Origin: Pyrocephalus nanus
Taxonomy: Eukaryota > Chordata > Aves > Passeriformes > Tyrannidae
Length of the DNA stretch: 64,000 nucleotides
Reading direction: 5' to 3'
NCBI GenBank assembly: GCA_038380795.1
Contig: CM076259.1
Span: forward strand, 67,423,741-67,487,740
This document shows, piece by piece, positions 23,201-38,200 of this stretch. Each line of letters begins with the position of its first letter. Within the stretch, counting starts at the first letter, position 1. The notes under the pieces are model-generated. The model did not search any database. It was not told where the DNA came from and saw nothing but the letters and a program-made list of their open reading frames with translations. The position numbers and the translations under genes are program-made.

Positions 23201-26200
23201 CTGGAAATGTTTTTCAGAAAGGTATTTTAAAATAACAAGAAAAGAGACAACTAAAAATATTATAACAATCAGTAAAAGAAAGTTCTGAAACAGTCAATAC
23301 TAGATGCAGATGTGAGGGGGTTGTGGTGGTGGTGTTCCTGATCTGTAAGACTTCTGTAATATAGCCAAATTTTTTTTCTTTTCTAAGGTAAATGCTCAAA
23401 GACCTATAAATCAAGAATAGTCAGCAGTGTGATAAGCAATGTCTGTGAAAGAGAATCTGATACTCTCTTGTGCAGATCTAGAGAAATATAAAGCTGCTAT
23501 TTTATGTTATGTTGAATTCGTAGTATCAGTTAAGAGAAAGTAAGCAGCTGAAAGTGAGTGAGCCCTTGAAGTACCCTAACTGTTCCTTACAGTAGAATAA
23601 AATTGCTTAGGTAGTCACTGAATAATTGGAACATAAAGCAGCACAGGTCTCTCCCTGTAAGTGACACTGTCTAAAAAGCATACAGATAGCTGCCTGCTGT
23701 CCTTTGGCAATAGTTTTGTCAGTGGGGAAGGGGTACTTTACTTACTGTTGCCTTACTAAGTCCTTTTTGTACCCAAATCTTTGTCTGGCCTAGGAGACTG
23801 AGAGAGGGAAAAATATAGAAGTTAAATGTAGGCATTAGTGTAACTTATTAAAATTGAAGCTGTTGCTTGTGACATTTATCTTTCTGACCTTCCTGTGTCA
23901 CATCTAATACTGATTTTTGTCCCACTAAAGAACTTTTCCTGGTTTCCAACAACTTGGTTTGATTCCTAGAAAATTTCTTTGCCCTGTCCTTGCTAAATAC
24001 AGTCTTGCCTTGTTTTTACCCCGGTTGCCAAAGATGACATACCTGACTGTCATTGACTGAACTCCATCTTTTTCTTTGCGTGTATCCATGTTAAAAATTA
24101 GTTCCATATGTTTGTTTAAAGGATCTTTCCTGTCCTGCCATCTGTTGCTCAAATGTTACCCAAATGTCAGTCTATTACACAGGGGCTTATGCTGCCCTGT
24201 TTTTAACATCTACTTCATTTTTAGAAGGATATTTTAATCCTTTTTTTTTTTTTCCAAGCCTGAACAAAACCCTCTTGATACACAGAGGGATATCTTCTTT
24301 GCCTGTTTTGGGTCTCCTTAGTATTTTATTTTTGGTTTATGGTTCTACAATAAAGTTGTGTAGGTTAATTGCGTGTCAAGATCACTGCTTGTCAGACTAA
24401 GCCTGTGCTCTTGCTGTTCTCTGTAGTGCTGACCATCGTTTCTTGTCATCACTCTCATTGCTTACTAGAAGTTAAAGTTTCTTAGATTGTAAAGTTTCTA
24501 GGCAGTATTGTAACAGAAGTAATAGAAGGTGCCCTATATCTATGGAGTTCTGATTATGTTAAATACTTCATTCAGGAGTTTGTAATGCTTTAATTCTTCA
24601 GTAAATAGTGCTGGGAGTGTTTCCGCTTCCATTTCTTAAAGATATTAAAATACATAAAACATGGGGATTTTGTGTGTCTTTGTTAGCACTATAATTTCTT
24701 CAGCATTATTTCTTAAAACTTGAATCTTATTTATTCTCCTTAAAATTTGGAAAGTATGACTTGTTGCAATGTACTTCACATTGTAAATACTCTGTTATGC
24801 TTCTGCAAAGATAGTATATGAATGTACTGATTTAATATTATAATTTTTTTTTAAATTATTTTCCAGTTCCTCAAACAGTTGGGTATACATCCTGACTGGC
24901 AATTTGTAGATGTTTACGGTATGGAACCAGAGCTGCTTAGCATGGTGCCAAGACCTGTATGCGCAGTGCTACTTCTCTTTCCAATAACAGAAAAGGTAAA
25001 TGTTTATTTAATAACCAGTTAATTGCTTTTGTTGTAAATGAAATGGGAATCAACTGTTTGAATCTTATACTTTGGTGCCATAATAGAACCAGGGTGAGAC
25101 TGAAGCCTTATTCGAGAAACTTCTTAATTAAAAATAGCACAACAAAATGCTTCCTTCAAAACCTTCTTTTGATAACTTGCAAGTATATTGCTGATTTCTT
25201 TTCAAATCGGAATGAGAAAAGCTAATGTAGAAGCACAGAGAAATATCTCACATTTTTCTTTTACAGACAATTTAAGGCTTTTTTTTTTAATATGCACTGT
25301 GAAGTGGCTCAATTCTGCTATTTTTAGCAGAAAGCTACAATAGCAAAGGCAAAATAAAAAATAGAGTGGAGGACTGTATCAAGTGCAACTCCTTTTTGTG
25401 GTTTCGTCCTGTTGACTGACCAAACTTCAATCCACTTTCAGTTCAGTCATCAGTATTGATATAGCTTTTGCTTCATGGACAGATGGGGTGTACTTCTAAG
25501 TTGAAAGACAATTTCCACCCCTCCTTTCTCTATATTAGACTTTGGAACACTTGTTTTGGTTAAACATTCAAGTTTGGTTATTTTGTGTCATCGTATGCAT
25601 CTACATAGTATTATTCACGATGATCTTTCAATTTATAAAAATCTTATGTGATTGTGATAAGGTCAGCCAAAAAGCTTGAAGTGAACCTGCCCAAACTTCA
25701 TTCTTTTAATATGTCTCTCAAAAAGAACATGTAGTTTATAAGAACAAACCACTTAGCTATTAAAGCTTAATTTCTACAACAAAATGTGTTGTACAGAGAA
25801 GAGTGACGGGTTGTTTTTTTTACAAATTAGGCCCTGTAAACCTCTACATTCTCAGTTTCTCCAAAACAGCTATGCAGACAGTCCATTTCAAGCTTTATTT
25901 CAGCCACCTTGATAGTTTTGAACTTAAGCAAGCTTTTCATTCCCCTGTCTTCAGGAAATGTCCTTTCTGTCACCCTTGAGGCATTGTTATCTGTGTGCTG
26001 TAGTTTGTGTCTGGCTGTTCAAGCTACAGGTCTGAGCTCCTTTCATGATTGTCACTTTTGTTTTGCCTCTCTACTTATGCAAACCACCTTTTCTTGGGCC
26101 ATGTTATGGGAGCATCATCCAGTGGAAAGAACAATCTTCCTCTTGTTCCAGAAGGCGTATCCAGTTTCATCCTGAAGAAGCATATGACAAACAAAACCAG

Positions 26201-29200
26201 AGAAAAAAAACATATGCTCTGTTGCATCAATCAATCAAATTTGTCTACCAGCCAAATATTCAGCATGTTAATCCTTCTGAAACATAAGGGGCACAAGTGT
26301 TTCTATCAACTGTTTAGCCTGATTGCGTGAAGGCTGACTCTTTCATGTGAGGTCCCAATGTTCTGAACCTCTTGTTCTGTGTGAACTCCACAAGACCCTT
26401 GAGCATTATTTTGTATTTCTGGAGTAATTTTCTGCTCCTCAGCCTTCCATTCAGAATGGCCTGTAATACTATGTTTTTACTTAATTTATTATTTGTTTCT
26501 GTTTCTTGGTTGTGTCCACATTTATGAAAGTGTGCCTCATAATTAATTTTGTTAAGACTTAGACTATGAAGAAGTCACAGTTGTACTTGTATAACTTTAT
26601 AAGTTATAAAACAAGTACTGAACAAAATTGTTCAGAGACACTAAATACATATTTACTACAGAAAATATTTATTTTTTTGAATATGGCTTTTGAAGGGCCT
26701 TTTTTGGGTCCCTGGGTTTATATAAATCTTATTTTATATTCCTGGAAAAAATGAAATGTAACGATGGAATGTTTAAGAATGCTTCATGATGATTAATCAA
26801 CTGAAGTATCACAGTTTTCTTGAAAGCACTTTGAGCCCTGTGTCCTTAAAAGCCTTTTGTTGAATTGAAGAGAGATGATGATAGGTGCCAAGATCAAGGA
26901 AATAATTTAAATATTTTTGAAGTTATGTTAGATTACACATGATTCAAAATGATGTTTCAGATGTGACAGTATTTCGATTAGTGTCAAGGCATTGGTTTAA
27001 TGAACAATATAGAGCTGTTCAGGTGAGTAAGTTTATGTATACCTGTTGGACCACACACATTAAATATTTCAAAGTACAATATTAGTTAGGTGTTGCTTTT
27101 TATAAATTATTTTTGCTTGATAATGTAGCTATTTGTACTATTTGTGAAATGTCTTTAACTTCCTTTCTAGTATGAAACCTTCAGAACAGAAGAAGAAGAG
27201 AGAATAAAAGCTAAGGGACAAGACGTGAAATCGTCAGTGTATTTCATGAAGCAGACCATTAACAATGCCTGTGGAACAATTGGGCTAATTCATGCTATTG
27301 CAAACAACAGAGAGAAAATGAACTTTGGTAAGTTTTTTTGCTTGGGTTTTTTGTTGGCTTTTCCCTTTTTTCCTTTAAAGGAAGGGGATACATTTTGTAA
27401 GGGAAGGATACATTTTATACTGTTTTCTCTGACTATAACCATTCATAAATGATGAACTCTGTTTAAAGTGCATTTCTACGTGTAATTACAAAAACAGTAT
27501 TTTATACTAATTCACAACTAAAGCACTTGAAACATTGCAAACTGCAGCAGGTAGCAGTTCCTCTTGCAGTCAGCCTTCAGTGCCTTTAAGATACAATGTA
27601 ATTCTGTCTTTAAATCTTTTGTTGGATTCTGTAAGCTTTGAATGAAGTTGGAATTAAAACATGACAATAATTTTTTGGGGTTTTTTTTTGTTTTTTTTTT
27701 TTAAGAAACTAATTCTTCACTGAAGAAGTTCCTAGAAGATTCATTATCTATGACTCCTGAAGAGAGGGCCAAATATCTAGAAACTTATGAAGTTAGTATG
27801 TGTTTCTACTTTTATTTAAAATGGTATAAGAATTACTTGCATGAGCAGGTACTGTCCAGACGACTTGATTCAGTAAAGCACCTAAACAATTTGGTTTTAC
27901 AATGAGCTTGTGATCAGACAGTTGCTACAAAGAAAACTCTGTTTTGGTATTTTAGAGTATTCCTGCCTGCCCATAGCTCAGTCAGGTTTTTGTCAATGTT
28001 CCTCATCCATATTAATTCACTGGCTTAGTTTAAAATTACTTTGAAATGCATGAATAATCTTCTTTTTTGTGGGTTCGGGATGCAGTTTAATGGTCAGCTT
28101 AAGCTGATCTGGTGCTATTGCTGAAAGGTTGGTCGTTCTACTTCCTTTTTTCATTTGTGCCTTCTAGTCATATCTCTGTGACTTTAGCAGTTGAGGCACA
28201 CAAAAGAGCTGATTTGGCTGAAATATAATCTCTTTCCCCCACAACCCCATATAATGAGATGAGCTAGCTGGTAAAGTGGTTAACCTCATCGTTAGTGCTG
28301 TTTGAAAGGATGTAACAACCATCTGGCCAGTGGTGAAAGGAGAACAGCATGGTTGCTCCTGATGGTGATGATGAACCTCTTTAAAATTAAAACCTTGATG
28401 ATTCCTAAATCTGAGTTAAGTTTAAGCTTATTGTGAAGCCCCCAGGGATATGAGTGTTAACATGTAGTTGAAGGAAGTCATAGCAAACAGAAAGAGCAGA
28501 GGTTTGATGGCATTTTCTACAGAAATATACAAAATACCTGATCAGAGCTTCTATCTAAATTATTTTGTCCGCTCAGGAAGTGATGGAAAACAAAAACACT
28601 TTCTTGTATTGCTTTTTTTGTGTAAAAGTGCCATTACAAACTGTCAGATATTTGATCTGAATTAATTTTAATGAAACTGAAATATTGGTCTTCCAAGATC
28701 ATTGGCTGTGGAGATTATTTGTTTATTATCTTTTTTATTTATTAAAAGCACTGAACAAAATAGTTGCATCTATGGCATTTGATATAACAAAGAGCATAAG
28801 TAGGTCTTGAAATGCTGGAAGTCTCTCATTTGAAGTCTGATGGAAATATGTTTTAATTTTAGGCTATTCGTGTCACTCATGAATCCAGTGCCCATGAAGG
28901 TCAGACTGAGGTATTAATTTTTTTTTAAGTCTTTATTAATAACTACTTTGAGTTTAATATAACTGACATGAGAACAATAATATATTAAAGATTTTCAGTG
29001 AAATTAAGATTATTGCTTGATTTGCAATATTGTGTCATGAGTCCAAGATCAGGGCACAAAGTTTAATTGTTGGGAGGGGAAACCAAAAGTGAAGCTTGGG
29101 AGTTTATTTTTGTTTGGTTTGGGGTTTTGTTGCTGTTATTTGTTTACATTGTGTTTTTTAGCTCTTACCTAACATGGAAGGTCTTTTCAAGCTTCATTTT

Positions 29201-32200
29201 AGAGTGAAACAGACTGCAATACTATTTTTAATGAAAGTTGAAGTTTTGATGTTGCAAATTTGTCGGAAAGACAGTAAGATCCATAGTACATCACACAAAT
29301 GGAACAAACATTTTATGATATGATCAAGTTCGAAAAGTTTTACTTCAGGAATAGAAATAGTGCAATACTTGTATTTGTGATTTGTATGTGTATGTTTGCG
29401 ATTGTATATGTGCTATTTTTATACAATACAAATTCAGATAACTTCTCACTAATACATATATTTGCTGGCATTTATGCCCCAACAGATTGTGTGATAGGGA
29501 AAGTAACCTAAAAGCCGACAAAAAAACCCTTAAAATCAACATAAACTTGAACATTCAGAATTTTTCTGCTTCAATTATACTAAGTCTTTTTTCCGTCTTT
29601 CCTGTTCAGATTTCAGTATCTGTTCCACAAAAAAATAAATTAGATTGTTGCTAGCACTGCTTTGACAAAACCCTTCTATGTTGGACTGTGACTCCTGCGA
29701 CTCATCCATTCTCTCTTTTTGTAGTACAGTAGGTGAGGTTTTCTTTCTCTTGTGCAGTGTCTTTCAGGCAACACAGGAGAAAGCAAAGCAGTTCTTTCTG
29801 CTCCTCCTTATCTTGTTGGGAAATGAAAATTAAGATAATTGTTTTAACTATTTCTGTTAAGATACTCAACTTCCTTTGTGGTATTTTCTTTTTAAAACCA
29901 CACCAGTCTTGCTTCTTATTTCTTCCTCTTAATTAATTAAGGTTTAATATTTCAAGAAGAATCATCAGAAAAAAATTGTATTTCTCTTCCTATTCTAAGT
30001 GAGAGACTCAAATCTGATCTGTTTATTTTATAAATTAATCTTTTCTACATATTCTTTGCAAACTCAGTATGAGACTTTATTCCAACAAATTGATGAAGAC
30101 AGAATCTTTTCCTAAGATCCTTGTGAAAGAGAAACTTCTTTAGTTGTGTTCATGTACTGTGACATTCATCCAGGGAACAGTCTATGCAATCTTCTGGCAG
30201 ATATTATGGAATGATTGGGAAAGAAAATGCACAGGTGCTGTGTTTCTGAGAGTCTTTGTGAAGATTCAGGTAGCATCTTAAGTGATGATGGAATCTCCTA
30301 ATAAGGAACAGTTAACTTCTTGAACTGCCACTAATTAGTTTCCTGATCAAGATAACCACAATACAAAAGATTAATAATTGTGTGGAAAGATGAAGACTTT
30401 TTTCATAATAGAAATTTACAAGATTTTTCTTAGCATTCATGTCTAAACACAAATATTGAATAGGTAGTTCCCTTGCCAAGTATTTATTATTATGTTTTGT
30501 GTAACTGTATCTGGAAATAGTTCAATATGGATATTCCTTAGACTGGTAAAATAGGTTTTTCCTGTCTTTTTGTTTTCAAAGTTGCAATAGTACAAAGGCT
30601 GAATACATTTCCTAGGACCATTTTTTCGGAATAGTTCTGGTCCATCAACCAAGGAGGGAAGAAATAAACAAGTTGTCTTACTACAATATCTAAATTGCTT
30701 GGAAATCCTGACCTAACTACGGTACTTAAACGGGCAGCAAGGCCTGCCCTGCCATCTGTACTTGAGGAATCATTTTTCTGTAAAGTATTATTCTTTTTAA
30801 GCAAAACAAAATATGAAACATGAATATGCTGAGAATTATAGTTAAGAGTTGGAATGAGTTAATCTCTTAGTCTTTTCCCTTCCACTGGTACATTTTAAAT
30901 GTCACTGTATAGCTCTTCACGTAGTGGTTGAAGGGACTGATGAACAGCATGACCTTGAAGACGATGAAGTTACCATATACAGGTCATACATACAAGGTTG
31001 TTGACCTGTCCTGTGGGATAAGTTGGTGATTTCTTGCACCTTTGGATCAAGAAAGAAGAGAATCCCTTTCCTCCTGCATTTTGCATCAAAATCTTTCCTC
31101 TGAGTAAGGTGGCTTATTTAGTTGCTTAATGATAGTAAGTGCTGTAGCTTTGTGACCAGAAAGTTCTTTGTAGGTCTTCTACAGATTTAAAGATTATGAA
31201 AACATGCAACCCTGCTTTTCCTTAGGATTATTAACTTAGCTTCCTTGCTTTGTAAGAATGAAGACTGCTCTGTTGGTAGTTCTGTCCCTTAAATAGGTAT
31301 TGCATTCTACTGTCCATTCAGATTCTTCTGAAAGTGTTCCTGAGGCTTAACTGTATTAGACAGAGTGACTTCCAAAAGTGAGATGTATAGCTCATTTGGT
31401 TAGGAAGCTTTGCAACTGCTTTCAAGATTCTGTTATTTCCTTCCACCATGCAAAATGCAACATAACACCACTGAGTGTAAAATTTTTTAAAGTAAAATTT
31501 TTGAAGGTTTAAAAATAGCACACACTACAGACGTGTTCTCTTCTGATAATACTGTTTGATTGGGGTTTTTTTACTGGGTTCTGAAGTCTCAGATATTTGA
31601 TGATTCAGCCTTTAATGCTTCTAAGTAAAGCCTTTATTTGTTGATTGCTCCTGACAAGCCTTGCTAAGTCCTCACAAGCTTTTTTTTATCATATCAGTGA
31701 CTACTTAGTTTTTACAATATGTTGGTGGATTTTCTGCTTTTGTTTCTGTTTTATGTGAGTGTTTCAAATCTCAAAATAAAGCAAATCTAGCTAGAAATAA
31801 AAATTAGAAGTAATAGAATACAGCAATGCTGTCTTTCTAGTGTCTGTGTATTCACTCATCTGGTGAGTAGGATTTTTTTCTCTTTTAGGGTAATCTGTAA
31901 TGAGATTCTTTTTCCTAAATTCCATATGTTTTGAAGAAGAGTTTTATCTGGGGGAAAAAACTCCACATTTGGCAAGATATTACTTGTGTAACTTCAGTCT
32001 TAGTGGGCCTCTAGATTCTAGTTTGTAATTGCTGGAAGAGAAGAGTTATGATGATCAGTTTGTTTCTGGGATGTATCATTACTGTGTGATCTATTTGGAT
32101 GAAGTATTAAGATGAATTGCTAAGCAACTGGATTGAAAGTGAAAGCCATAGAATGTTCTGCCTTGGTGGGTGGTTTAACAGGCTTCCCAGATTTGATATC

Positions 32201-35200
32201 TGTGATTAATTTGTCTATTAAAAAAAAAAAAAAGCGCTGTGTTTCTATCCATTTTGTGTAACTTTCAGTTGTTGCACTTAAAACATTTACAGGCCATCTA
32301 CAGACTGAATTAGAAGTGGGTATACTCTGGGGAGGTTTTTTGTATTATGTCAGTTTTTTAATGAAGTTTACTGAATTTTTATTAAACTACTTAAATATTT
32401 TCTTAAAAATAGAGGGTTTTTTTTTTCTTTCAAGGAAATTAAACTTTAAGAACTGTTTTTGCTAATTCATTTCAAGTTTGCAAATTAAAAGGGTTGTAAA
32501 TTTGGACTTACCCTTCAGGCTAGGTTTTGAACCAGGTACTGTGGCTCCACGTCTCACTTTATTGCAGTAATGCAAATAAATAGGTAAAGCAGTGTTATGG
32601 GTGCTTCTATCAGTAAAACATGTAGGTCTGTTTAAAATTACTTTGGTAGCAAGCAGTAAGATCTGGGAATGGTTCCACAGGAGTGTCATGTTGGCTTCAA
32701 GGGTGGCTTGATTCTGGTCATGTGTTCAAGTACCATAATGAGGGCAATTAATGTAAGACTCCTGTAACAGTCATTCTGTTCAATTTTCTGCTGCTGAAGC
32801 TTACAATTTCTCAAGTAACAGGTCTCTCATATCCAGAGCTGCCAAAAAAAGGATCTAGGTCTTCACTGTAAAGCTTCATAGATCCAGCTCACTCTTTTCT
32901 ATATGATAGCTCCTGAAAGGCAGGTATTGCTGAGGCCAGACCATGTGCCAGCTACTCAAGATCCTCTTTATTCTTCCATGAGGCTTCTGCTGAGCACATA
33001 CTTCTGTTTATAATATCTAGGATGTCTGAAGATGTGAAAAATAGAACCTGTTTCTTTGAAGAACTGCACATACTTTTAAGCTGATCCTTATATTATTGCT
33101 TCATGCTGAGCAGTGGTTGAGTTTTGCCATTTTGTTTTAGTTTTTTTTTCTTCTTGTTCTTCCTATGCATCCCTCTGTGGTTCATGAGCTGCTGAAACCC
33201 TGTACTACCACGTAACGTAGCATTTCTGATACCCTCGTAAAAAAAACCAAAACCACACCCCCTTTGAAAAACCACAACCCTTCAAAAATATTAAAATGCC
33301 GTACAGTTTGTGGATCTGCATTAGCCATCTAATCAACACTGATCAGTAATGACTACATTATTTGAGGGAGGAAAAGTAGCAATCTATGGAATTGATCAAT
33401 TTTAGGTTCATATCTTTTTTTTTTTTTTGTATTATTATCTTGGCTTCCTTTCAAAACAAAATAGTAACTATTTTCACATAACGGATCAGAAAATCCAAGG
33501 GTAAATTTTTTTTAAAATTGGAAAGCATGTTATTACATGAGAGTGACATCCAAGTCTAGAGTCTTTTGAAGAGCAAATGGCCTTTTGAATTTGGAGTTGG
33601 GGAAGAAACTTGTTTTGTATTCCACCTATTCATTTGCATTAATAATACAAAGTTATGGTATAGTTTCCTGTGAGAGCATAGGAAAGGAGGAAAATGCAAA
33701 TTGTTTAGCTCAGTTAAACAATGATATGCTATGATTGCTTGAGGGAAGTTATTTCAAGTAGAAAATATTATCTATACTGATTCCTGAAATAAAGGACCTT
33801 TTTAATGTGTGAGTAGAAGATACTTTTGTTTTGCTGGCATCTATATGCACTACTTTTGCAGCTGTGCTTCATTACCCTACAGTAAGGAAAATGGCAAGCT
33901 CTGCCACATAAAGTTCATTTTAAAAGATAAATTGGCTTTTAGTCAAGGAATTCGATCTGGAGCATAATTTGTGTTCAGTTTTTGCATTTCTAAAGGCTTT
34001 GACATGCTTAACTCTTGTTTCAGTGCTATTTTGGTAATAGTATCTGAAGTTTTAGCCAGCTGTGCCTGTTGAAATGGTTCTGGATTGTCAGATTGCCTAC
34101 AGTATCTTTTGTATTCCATGAGCTTCCCAAATAGTTTCCTGAAGGAGTTCATCCTGTAGCCTTGTTGGAGCTAGTGCTGGCACACAGACGTTACAGTTAC
34201 ACTCCTGGGAAGAGAGGAGAAAGTTTTGACAGACTAGGCTTACATCAGCTTTTGCTTCTGTGGACAGCAAATAGTCAAAAAGTTGTGGTGTTAAATAACT
34301 GGCAGGCTGTTTGTGCAACATCAAGGCATCACTGACTGCTGACAAATGGCTTTCCATATCACTTTTTGTTGTGAAGGTAAATGACAGAGTGAATTTTTTA
34401 TTATATTGTGTGGTACTTGCAGCATATGGAACCACTTTTGTGTTTTAGGTTGAAGCTTTTTGGACAGAGGAGTTTTAGCAAAGTTTACGCATTACTGCTT
34501 AGAAGAATGTGATTTGGGGTCTTTGGGAAGTTTACTTGTTTTAGTGTTGTTACAGCGTGGCTCAAAATAATAATTTCAGTCAAGTGAATGAACACAACAG
34601 CGTGGCCACTTGAAATAGCTGTGCTGGATATTGGTTAGGGAATAATAAGAGCTTTTGATTTTTAGGAGAAAATTAGGATCTCTTACATTTGTGTATTTTC
34701 TCTCCTCTTCCTCAGAGGCTGTTAACAGCCTGTATCCAGCTAAATGAAGTTTAACCTACAGTGTTTCAGTCGTTAGTTGCTATGGAAGAGAGAAGAAAAC
34801 AGAACTGCAATATAAAATATATCAACTATTAAGGGGGGGGGTACAGAAAATACTGGCTTTGGTTCTGTAAATCCTCCTGTTTGGTAGTTTTGTTTTTGCT
34901 ATTTTAGTACGTTTTGTACATCTGTTTACCAGCTGAAAACTTTGATTACTGAAACTATATGTTGAGCTAAATGAGGCTCAGACCTGCATGGACTGAGATG
35001 CTGCATCTGTGCTGCTACTTCAAACAGAAACAACATTCTTGCACCTTATTAGACCTTAATCAAAAATATTGATGGTAGAAAAATCAGCCTTTGAAAATCA
35101 AAACTGGTTTTGACAGAGAGTCAAAAGTCACAAATTAGAAGTCTCAGATATCCACAAAATACTTGCACACATCAGTATGTTTACTTATATACTTTTTGTT

Positions 35201-38200
35201 CACAAATATGATCAGGAGTATTTTTAACATGCACTGAAGTTGACAGCTACTAGAACCACTACCATAGCTTGATTTCTTCCTTAACTCAAAACATAACTGC
35301 AAACTGTAGTCTGTAAACTTGTTTAGTGTGCCTTGAGAACCATAATCTTGCTTGGAATGCACTAAGTTAGACTTTGATCACAGTCGTTAACATTGGCAAG
35401 AACTAAGTAGAGTCAATGCACTCTGTGCCCAGCTGCTATAAAACTTGAACTTTCAAAGATCTCTGGTTCCCTGGGGCATATACAATTTATTGTTAGAGAA
35501 GAGACATAAAGAGCTTCCCTTTTGATCCTGCCAAGAGAGCAGGATTATGTAGTAGGATTTTTGTCTTAAATCACCCATATTCCTCAATGTTGCTTCTAAA
35601 TAATCCATATTGTTCAAAGGAAACATTTGCATCTTGGGAGAATATAAAATCAATTATATAACTGTTTCTTAGATGATTTTTGTTGAGCTTAGTATTACAG
35701 AACAAGCATGTAAAGGTGATGAAGTTGCCTAAAAATGTCAGCTATGGCTTTTTCTCTTTTACAGTCTACACAGTAGAAGTATAAAAATGAGCTTTCTAGA
35801 ATCAATCATGTGAAGTGTTTTGGAAATTGTACTTGATTAGCCTGTGACTCATGGCATTGCCATGTTATCTAAGGTGTCAGTGTTTGAGACATGCATTAAT
35901 CTGATTTCTGTACTGAGCAAATAACTAATAAGGTATTAATGCAGTATTGCTCTGAATTGTTATTCTAGATCTTATGCTTAATTGTTACATCTGTATGAAA
36001 GAATTCTGATTTCTAGGATGAAACAAAACTATAGAGGATATTCGCACCCATAAAGCTACTCATGAATTTAAATAACAAGTTTATAAGAAATAAACAATAA
36101 GTGGAAGTACCAAAATGTTTCTACAGTTTTGCATCCAACATCTCTACCAGTCAATTGCCATAAGTTTGGTTTTGTTTTTCTTTTTTTTTGCATCTCTCCA
36201 ATCCATAATGCTTCCTGTGCTGTTCTTGCACTGTCTGTGAGACAGCAAGCAGCAGGTTATGGCCATGTGTGATAGCCAGTGATGGTTGAGTTCACACTCA
36301 GCCTCTTTCCTTCAGTCAAAAGAGAAACTGGTTTGGCTCTTTTATTTTTATTTTTTTTTTAATTTATTCAACAACTAATTTGGGGGGATAAGATTAGAAG
36401 AATTTACATTTCTTAAGATTTGTAACATTTTGCCAGTATGGCTGAAGCTAGGCAGAGAATTGATATTGCATCAACTAACTTTGCTCAAGGAAGCACTCTA
36501 AAATTGTAGTATTCGATGTGCAAAAATGCTGTTCAATTTATTTAAGGCAAAAAATCCTGTGGGGAAAAGCTATTTGAAAAAAAAAATCTGTTAATTTAGC
36601 TTTTACAGAATTTCTTAATTTGAAATTTTCTTTTTTTTGTAATTCCACTAATTTTTGATCACAGAAGTCGCCATTGTGATAATCTAGCTTGACTTTTGCC
36701 TAACATAGGCCATAGAATTTAAATTTAGGTCTTCAGGGAGAGATAAATTATCACTAATTTTGGAAAGTTTTTTTTGGGTGCTCTGTTCTCACCATTTCTC
36801 TTGTCTTTACCCATATGTCTAGCAAAGTAATACTCTTGGGATATTGTCCATTCTTAATCATGGATAAGGCTGACGTGGAGAATACTGTAAATATTTTTAC
36901 CAGCTGCAGAAGGAGTAATTATACTTACTGGTGCGGATGTTGATCAGCTGACACATGTAGCCCAATTTGGTTTAAAAACTGTAGTTTCTGCTTAAATACA
37001 TATTGATGCTGATAAACTGTAGTGCTGACAAAACAAGTAGGTCTCTGAGGACTGGAGTTTATGAAGCTTAGCTCCCTAAGAATTTGCATGTTGTACAGGC
37101 TTTTGTGGCATGTAAGGAAGTCCTAGTTAGGAACAAGGTTTTTCTTGCAGTTGAAATGCTCATAATGCCTCTAGTTCTTGTGAATTCTGTGGTCTGTTGT
37201 TGGAGATGAGCTCATGAAGCATCTTCTGCCTCTGTGGAATTCTTCCTTTGTCAGGCTCCTCTGTCTGGCTGCTGATCTTGTTATAACAACTTGAAGAAGC
37301 TTAATGTCTTTCAAGATTTCACCACCACGACCACAACAGGCCTGAAATGCTGTTAAAAGATTTTAAATACTTGAAAAGAAAGAGGTATTTGCAGACAGAG
37401 TGATACATAGATTTTAATTTGTATATTAGAAAACCCACTAAGGATAATGACTCCTAAGGAAGAAAAACGCTTAATTTGAACTCTAATATACAGGCCCTTT
37501 AAAATATTGTGTTTCACTCAATAATGAGCAATTATTTAAGCAAAACAAAATCTTCAAAAGGTGGTGGGGAAAAATTGTAGATATTAAGTACCCACTCTCT
37601 GAATATAATCTTAAAGCCGTAGCAACCATTATATTTCCCTATTTGACTGAAAAAGTTGCATTTTTTATTGTTGCTTCAGCCTTCCCCCATCTCTGCTCCA
37701 GGGTTTAGTGTATGGGAACTGTATAACAGTTCATGGGGAGGAGTTACTGAAGGGTTATGGAACAGTGCAACGGAGCAGATGCAGAACGTGTCAGAGCCTC
37801 TGATCCCAGGGTTGTGCCTATGAAACTATGACCAGGACTGAAAGTACTGTACCTCCCTCTGTTTCCCAAGTTTCTGGTGATGCTGGTATGCAGTTAAAGC
37901 TAATTTGATCTCTGTCCTAGTGTAAGCAGCATTTCTTTCTACACAGTGACACAACCTCAAAACAGAGAAAAGAAGAAAGCCCCAGTCCAGCATAGTTTGT
38001 CAGCTGATAGGCGGGGAAGCTTCCTAAGAGGAAGGTGGCATGGACTTGAACTTCCCCCTGAGAGGATGCCCTGAACTTGAGCTTCCAGACAGATGAATTT
38101 TTGTAGCCACTAGCAAGTTAATCAGTAATATATATTTCTTCTTAGAAAGAAATGGTCATGCAATACCAGATGCTGCTTTGTCCTGTCAGATCTTCAGTGC

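Larger units (their letters stand above)
18849..24866. other. UCHL3: UCHL3 intron 2
   Basis: This is 6.0 kb of AT-rich intron. It holds a run of 24 A (20264-20287), a T/G-rich low-complexity tract (22045-22155) and a diverged CR1 (22750-23065). I recognise no exon or RNA gene. Confidence 0.8.

Noticed and set aside
28468..28665. Small open frame in UCHL3 intron 5
   Set aside because: It has no splice sites in the right phase and no recognisable motif; the length is expected by chance.
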